From Channallabes apus (lineage: Eukaryota; Chordata; Actinopteri; Siluriformes; Clariidae): a DNA stretch of 64,000 nt. The stretch covers positions 8,711,065-8,775,064 of the forward strand of contig CM060113.1 in the NCBI GenBank assembly GCA_030522415.1. Direction: 5' to 3'. The notes below the pieces were generated by a model, which saw nothing but the letters and a program-made list of their open reading frames with translations, did no database searches and had not been told where the DNA came from. The position numbers and the translations under genes were made by a program. How positions within the stretch are numbered: the stretch's first letter is position 1; every line of letters starts with the position of its first letter. Of this stretch, positions 60,064 through 64,000 are shown piece after piece.

Positions 60064-61699
60064 AGATAATCTAGTCCTTGATGTCACTAATTGTCACATT
60101 TTTTTATAATACAAAGAGGCCATTTGATTGGCACGACTTATGACCAACGACACACCTTTTCCTGTTTCCCTTCCACAAATGTGTGATTATCTTGCTACAG
60201 CCATAACAGATTCCGGTGAGCTCTGAAAAGCTCATGTTGTAAGAGTTTATAAAAGTTTTTTTCCCCCATCAGGAACCAGGGCACGGCAGTGCGCTTATAT
60301 GAACGCAAGCCGGTCAGATTGCAGTGAATTCTGAAGGTTGTTGTGCAAAATGCATAAATAAGGAAACCGGCTACAGGCCGTTTATCATCTGGTACCGAAA
60401 CTCGTACTGTAAGTAGCCAATTAGCTCAGTGTCACCTGCCCCAGAGTGTGCTTGTTACTATAACAACCAGTATGTATAAATATAAGGCAAATGCAACTGC
60501 AGTAGGAACAAACATCAGATTTGCTCACTGGTTATTAGAAACAGAAAAAAATATGCATCATGTTTGCCATGCTGTATGGTTTATAAAAGAAATCAAATGA
60601 AAAAAAAAAACAGTCTCAGAATGTCAACCTGCTATTTCTGACATTCTGCTCCTCAGGAGGAAGATCTACTGGAGCTCACACACGGTGCAGATCTGCTAGC
60701 CGAGAGGGAGAGGTTGCATTTTTATGTAATGTCACGCTGCTTTTTTTTTTTTTTTGTGCAGATAATCACTCAAGAATAAAAGGAGCCGTCGTTGGACAAC
60801 GCTTAAGCAATTACAGGCTGTCTGATGAGAGCTTCACTGTTCCCACGCTGACAAAATTCACACAGCTATGTATGGAACTTGAGTAATCTGTTGCAAACTC
60901 GGTATGTTTCCACATTCTACCTGCTCTGTTGCCTCATCGGCTGGTCTGTCTTCTGTCTGGCTCTCTGGCACTCAGTGAGTTCGGAGCTCTGGGAACGTTG
61001 CGGCTCCTTTGCACGCATCTTCTTCTATTTTCAGCCATGCCTTCTCACCGGTTATGCCAATCTGCCTTATCTGTGTAACAGATCCTGCCAATTACAGCGA
61101 AGAGAGGCCAGCAGCATCCTCACACCTGCCCTATACACATACACCCCCCCTCACACACACGCACACACACACATACCCTCACTCACCCACATAGGAAAGG
61201 CATATAGTTTTAGTCATGCCAAAAATTAAAGCTGCAGAGGAAAAACCCACGCAAATCAGTGAGCTTCGGTTCTAGCTAGTGTGTTTGGCCACGCAGGAGC
61301 CTGAATAATGTGGTGTAGCATTAATTAGATAAATATTTCTAACTATTATTACTGCTTCTCTCTAGTATGAGTTTCACAGTATTCCTGAAAAGTAAGTAAA
61401 CTACATAAGGTTACAAATTTATGTTTATGAGCCAAAGTCAAATCCAGCTCAGTGATGTCATGTCCTTGCTATTTATGAATTTTTATAATATTGAAACTTT
61501 TGATCAGAATGTGCTATACTTGGGGTATTTTATACACTTGGCTATCTAAAGTGGTTCTAACTAGACCTGATGGAAAATTAAGCATCTGTAGATGTTGTTC
61601 TCAGAATTTCTTATTGCAGACAAACCGAAAAAAATCTTTCACATATTTTAAACATGAATAATTTTTTTTTAATCATCATTATTTATATTTATACGCAAT
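60064..61699. other. Intergenic DNA, no gene recognised
   Basis: A T run at 60741-60756 and CA-rich DNA at 61140-61175. The 116-codon frame at 60879-61229 crosses the CA repeat and has no known domain. Confidence 0.5.
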
Positions 61700-61850
61700 C
61701 AGTGTGTGTGTGGAGTTTGCATGTTCTCTCCATGCTTGGTGGGTTTCTTCCACGTACTCCGGTTTCCTCCAACAGTCCCATGACATGGAATTTATGGCTA
61801 ATTGCCATTCCTAAATTGTACACCGTCTCATGGCCAAGATCTCCTTGATT
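61700..61850 (+). mobile_element. Mermaid-type SINE fragment, diverged
   Basis: 'tggagtttgcatgttctctc', 'gtactccggtttcctccaac' and 'gtacaccgtctcatggcc' keep the family order with large gaps; both ends are missing. Confidence 0.75.
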
Positions 61851-61933
61851 GATTAATTGTATATTAATTTATCTTATCATGAAGGTATAAATCATCAATG
61901 GTATAAATAAAAGTGGACATTTTGTGGCTATAG

Positions 61934-62190
61934 TTAAGTAGAAATAACTAGTGACAAAGGGAGGTCCGTAGTTTTGCGTAACTCAAGTGGCATGGTGTTC
62001 CAGAGTTTAGGACCTGCGACTGCAAAGGAGCGATTACCCCATTGTTTGCATCTTGACCGAGGGACCACTAGCAGGCTTTGGTTAGCAGAACGTAAGGCTC
62101 TACTTTGGTGATAAAAGCTTACTGTCTCACACAAGTAGGACGGTGCCAGACCATTAATCGCATTAAAAACAAACTTTAAACGGAATCCAG
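61934..62190 (-). pseudogene. LINE (L2-like) reverse transcriptase protein, C-terminal scrap
   Basis: On the minus strand an open stretch of about 83 codons reads INGLAPSYLCETVSFY, then RALRSANQSLLVVPRS, then FAVAGPKLWNTMPLELRKT. This is the well-known C-terminal tail of fish L2/CR1-type LINE ORF2 proteins (GLAPxYL ... RxLRS ... LxVPRS ... APxLWNxLPxxLR). The catalytic part of the reverse transcriptase is absent, as expected for a 5'-truncated LINE. To its right the frame runs into CA/TG repeats and has no meaning. Confidence 0.85.
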
Positions 62191-62602
62191 AACTGTGCCG
62201 GAAGCCAGTGAAGGGAATACAAGTGTACGTGTGTGTGTGTGTGTGAAGGCGAAAGAAGGGGTGTGTTTGATTGAAGGGGCATGGTGTCCAATGACGCGCG
62301 CACACACAGACACAGTGCAGGCTGATACAGAGATGGACTTGTTCCCAGCAGGGGAGAAGATTACCCACAATTCTGCAGCGCAAGAGAGAGAAAAAAACAT
62401 TGGCTCAGTTGTGAAAACAAGAAGCGAATGCGTGATACTGTACATGGTACTCGGTGCTCGTAAACCAAGACAATGCTCGTTTTCCAATTCGAAATGTGTT
62501 AAAAATCTTTGCATGCTTTGCGGAACACTCACAAACTGCGTTACTCGCAATCCGAGGTTTCATTGTACTTAAATTAGAGTATGAAACGTTGGATTGGATT
62601 GG
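62191..62602. other. Intergenic DNA, nothing recognised
   Basis: (TG)n at 62229-62245; no gene. Confidence 0.4.
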
Positions 62603-62820
62603 CTCAGTGGTAGGTGTTTCGCCAGCCATGCGGATGGCCTGGGTTCGATTCCCAGCCAGTGCTCAAACACCGGCCACTGGATGCAGTACAGGTCCCAAGC
62701 CCGGATAACATGGGAGGGTCCTGTCCAGAAGGAACTGGACCCTCCCATGTGTTGACCGGATTGTCTGCGATGGCGACCCCTCGCCGGGAGCAGCCAAAAG
62801 ACCAACGGCAAGATTGCATT
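62603..62820 (+). mobile_element. tRNA-derived SINE with 'gcgacccc...gggagcagccaaaag' end
   Basis: A head with A box ('ggctcagtggtaggtgtttc') and B box ('gggttcgattccc'). The body includes an inverted pair 'catgggagggtcctgtccag'/'ggaactggaccctcccatg' able to form a strong hairpin. The end is 'gatggcgacccctcgccggg' + 'agcagccaaaag', a known fish SINE ending. The related fragment is at 17221-17655. Confidence 0.8.
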
Positions 62821-64000
62821 CTAAACAGTCAGGTTTGTTTTACTTCAAGTTCAGTGTTTAAAGTTGTGTTATTGCTTAAACAAATTCACTGGATTATATA
62901 AACTTTGCTAAGGTTGACAATCTAACCCGACCGAATGTATACGAGTAGCGATGACAACAAGCCGAGCCACAGTAGGGCCACGTCACCAATCCGTCCTGAC
63001 AGTCATTAGGTACGAGCGCATACTGTGTGAGCCACAATAAAATGATGCAACGCATGGTTTAAATAGAAGGCAAAGTCACGTAACCAAACAGCAGGTTTCT
63101 GCAGCCAAAGCGTATGACTAATAGGACTTGCCACTACATGAAAAGTGCACTTTGTCATTATAGCGGCAACTTACTGCTTAGAGAAGCTGAGACGCTTTCG
63201 TGATGCAATACTTTCCTCACGACGCAGAAACAGGGCGAGATGTGTCAGGCGCTTTAAATGGCAGCGGGAGCTCGACTTATACTAGTAAACACAATGAAAA
63301 CCGAGCTGAGATAAAATAATGATGAAGTTTCCCGCGCCCTTCAACGAACGCCGCAGAGACGCAAAACCTTTCCCAGACTTTGATCGTCTAATTGCTGTCT
63401 TAATTATGCGAATTACAAATGACCTTGAAATCTTGAAGTGTAGAGTGCCGTGTTCAAAGGCCACTCATAAATAAAAACATCAGTCTGTTGAATTTCATAG
63501 AAGCGTAGAACGTTTTTATTAGAGCGCTTGCTAAACACCCTCAAATGCTGCGGTTCAAATTTCTTTAAACACGCTGATAGCGTTCGGAATAAATCGTTAG
63601 AAAATGAAAAAAGGAGGGCAAAAAAAAAAACATGCAAAAGTAAAAGAAAATGAGCTCGGGTATTTTTTTATGATTAGATTCGAAGCACATTGTATTTGTG
63701 TGCGTGTTGTGAGAGTGCGTGTGCGTGTGTGTGTGTGCACTGCCTGGGAGTTGATTTTATTTTCTGCGTGAGTGAAAGTAGCTGTTTCCTTCGCCACCGT
63801 TGCCACAGGCTTTCTCAAAGCGACACAGCCCTGGGAATTCATAAGCTGCTTTGTGACAAGATCGCTGTGAAGGAGAGTACTGCTACTCGAACACAAACAT
63901 TATGCTGAAGAAGGGCAGGTTGGTCGATGAATACACATGACTCTAGACTAGGAAGGATGCCGGGTGGAATAATGCGGAAGGCAGGAGGTATACCTTGTCC
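62821..64000. other. Intergenic DNA to window end, no gene recognised
   Basis: Mixed composition; (TG)n at 63719-63739. No reading frame with family resemblance. Confidence 0.5.

Overview
The window is nuclear DNA from a bony fish (teleost). The evidence is one intact, unmistakable egr1 gene with vertebrate intron/exon structure, and many fish-type transposable elements: Tc1-like and mariner-like DNA transposons, a Mermaid-type tRNA-derived SINE in about twenty copies, other tRNA-SINEs and L2-like LINE pieces. The SINE mix would fit a catfish-like otophysan, but that is inference. No bacterial, plasmid or viral gene is visible.

Layout. 1-2146: two Tc1-like elements either side of a (TA)n array. 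The first is almost complete, with one small frame break and one stop; the second is an N-terminal stump on the minus strand. 2147-42 kb: gene-poor, AT-rich DNA carrying SINEs, a dead mariner (5850-6480), a short Tc1 derivative with inverted ends (7921-8476), an internally deleted mariner (22578-23202), simple repeats, a pair of duplicated exon-like blocks (26831-26943 and 27655-27787), and a 1.07 kb direct duplication (29057-30137 and 32621-33687). 44.28-48.6 kb: egr1. Its promoter has SRF (CArG), ETS, CRE-like and TATA elements; exon 1 codes from 45066-45267, the intron is 699 bp, exon 2 codes from 45967-47306, and the 3' UTR is long. This block has almost no transposable elements. 48.6-64 kb: more repeat-rich intergenic DNA, with two further copies of the deleted mariner, two more Tc1 remnants, clustered SINEs and LINE fragments.

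The only gene I would defend as functional is egr1, an immediate-early three-zinc-finger transcription factor of 513 residues. Its promoter layout (CArG boxes beside ETS sites, then a CRE-like site and TATA box) is that of an SRF/Elk-driven immediate-early gene.

The most interesting pattern is not a gene. The 7-mers TACAGTA and TACTGTA (reverse complements of each other) occur about 78 times by my hand count. Simple base composition predicts about 12-13. They are nearly absent from the egr1 block. This is exactly the three-base footprint that Tc1/Sleeping Beauty-type transposons leave on excision from a TA site, so the window may preserve many past Tc1 excisions.
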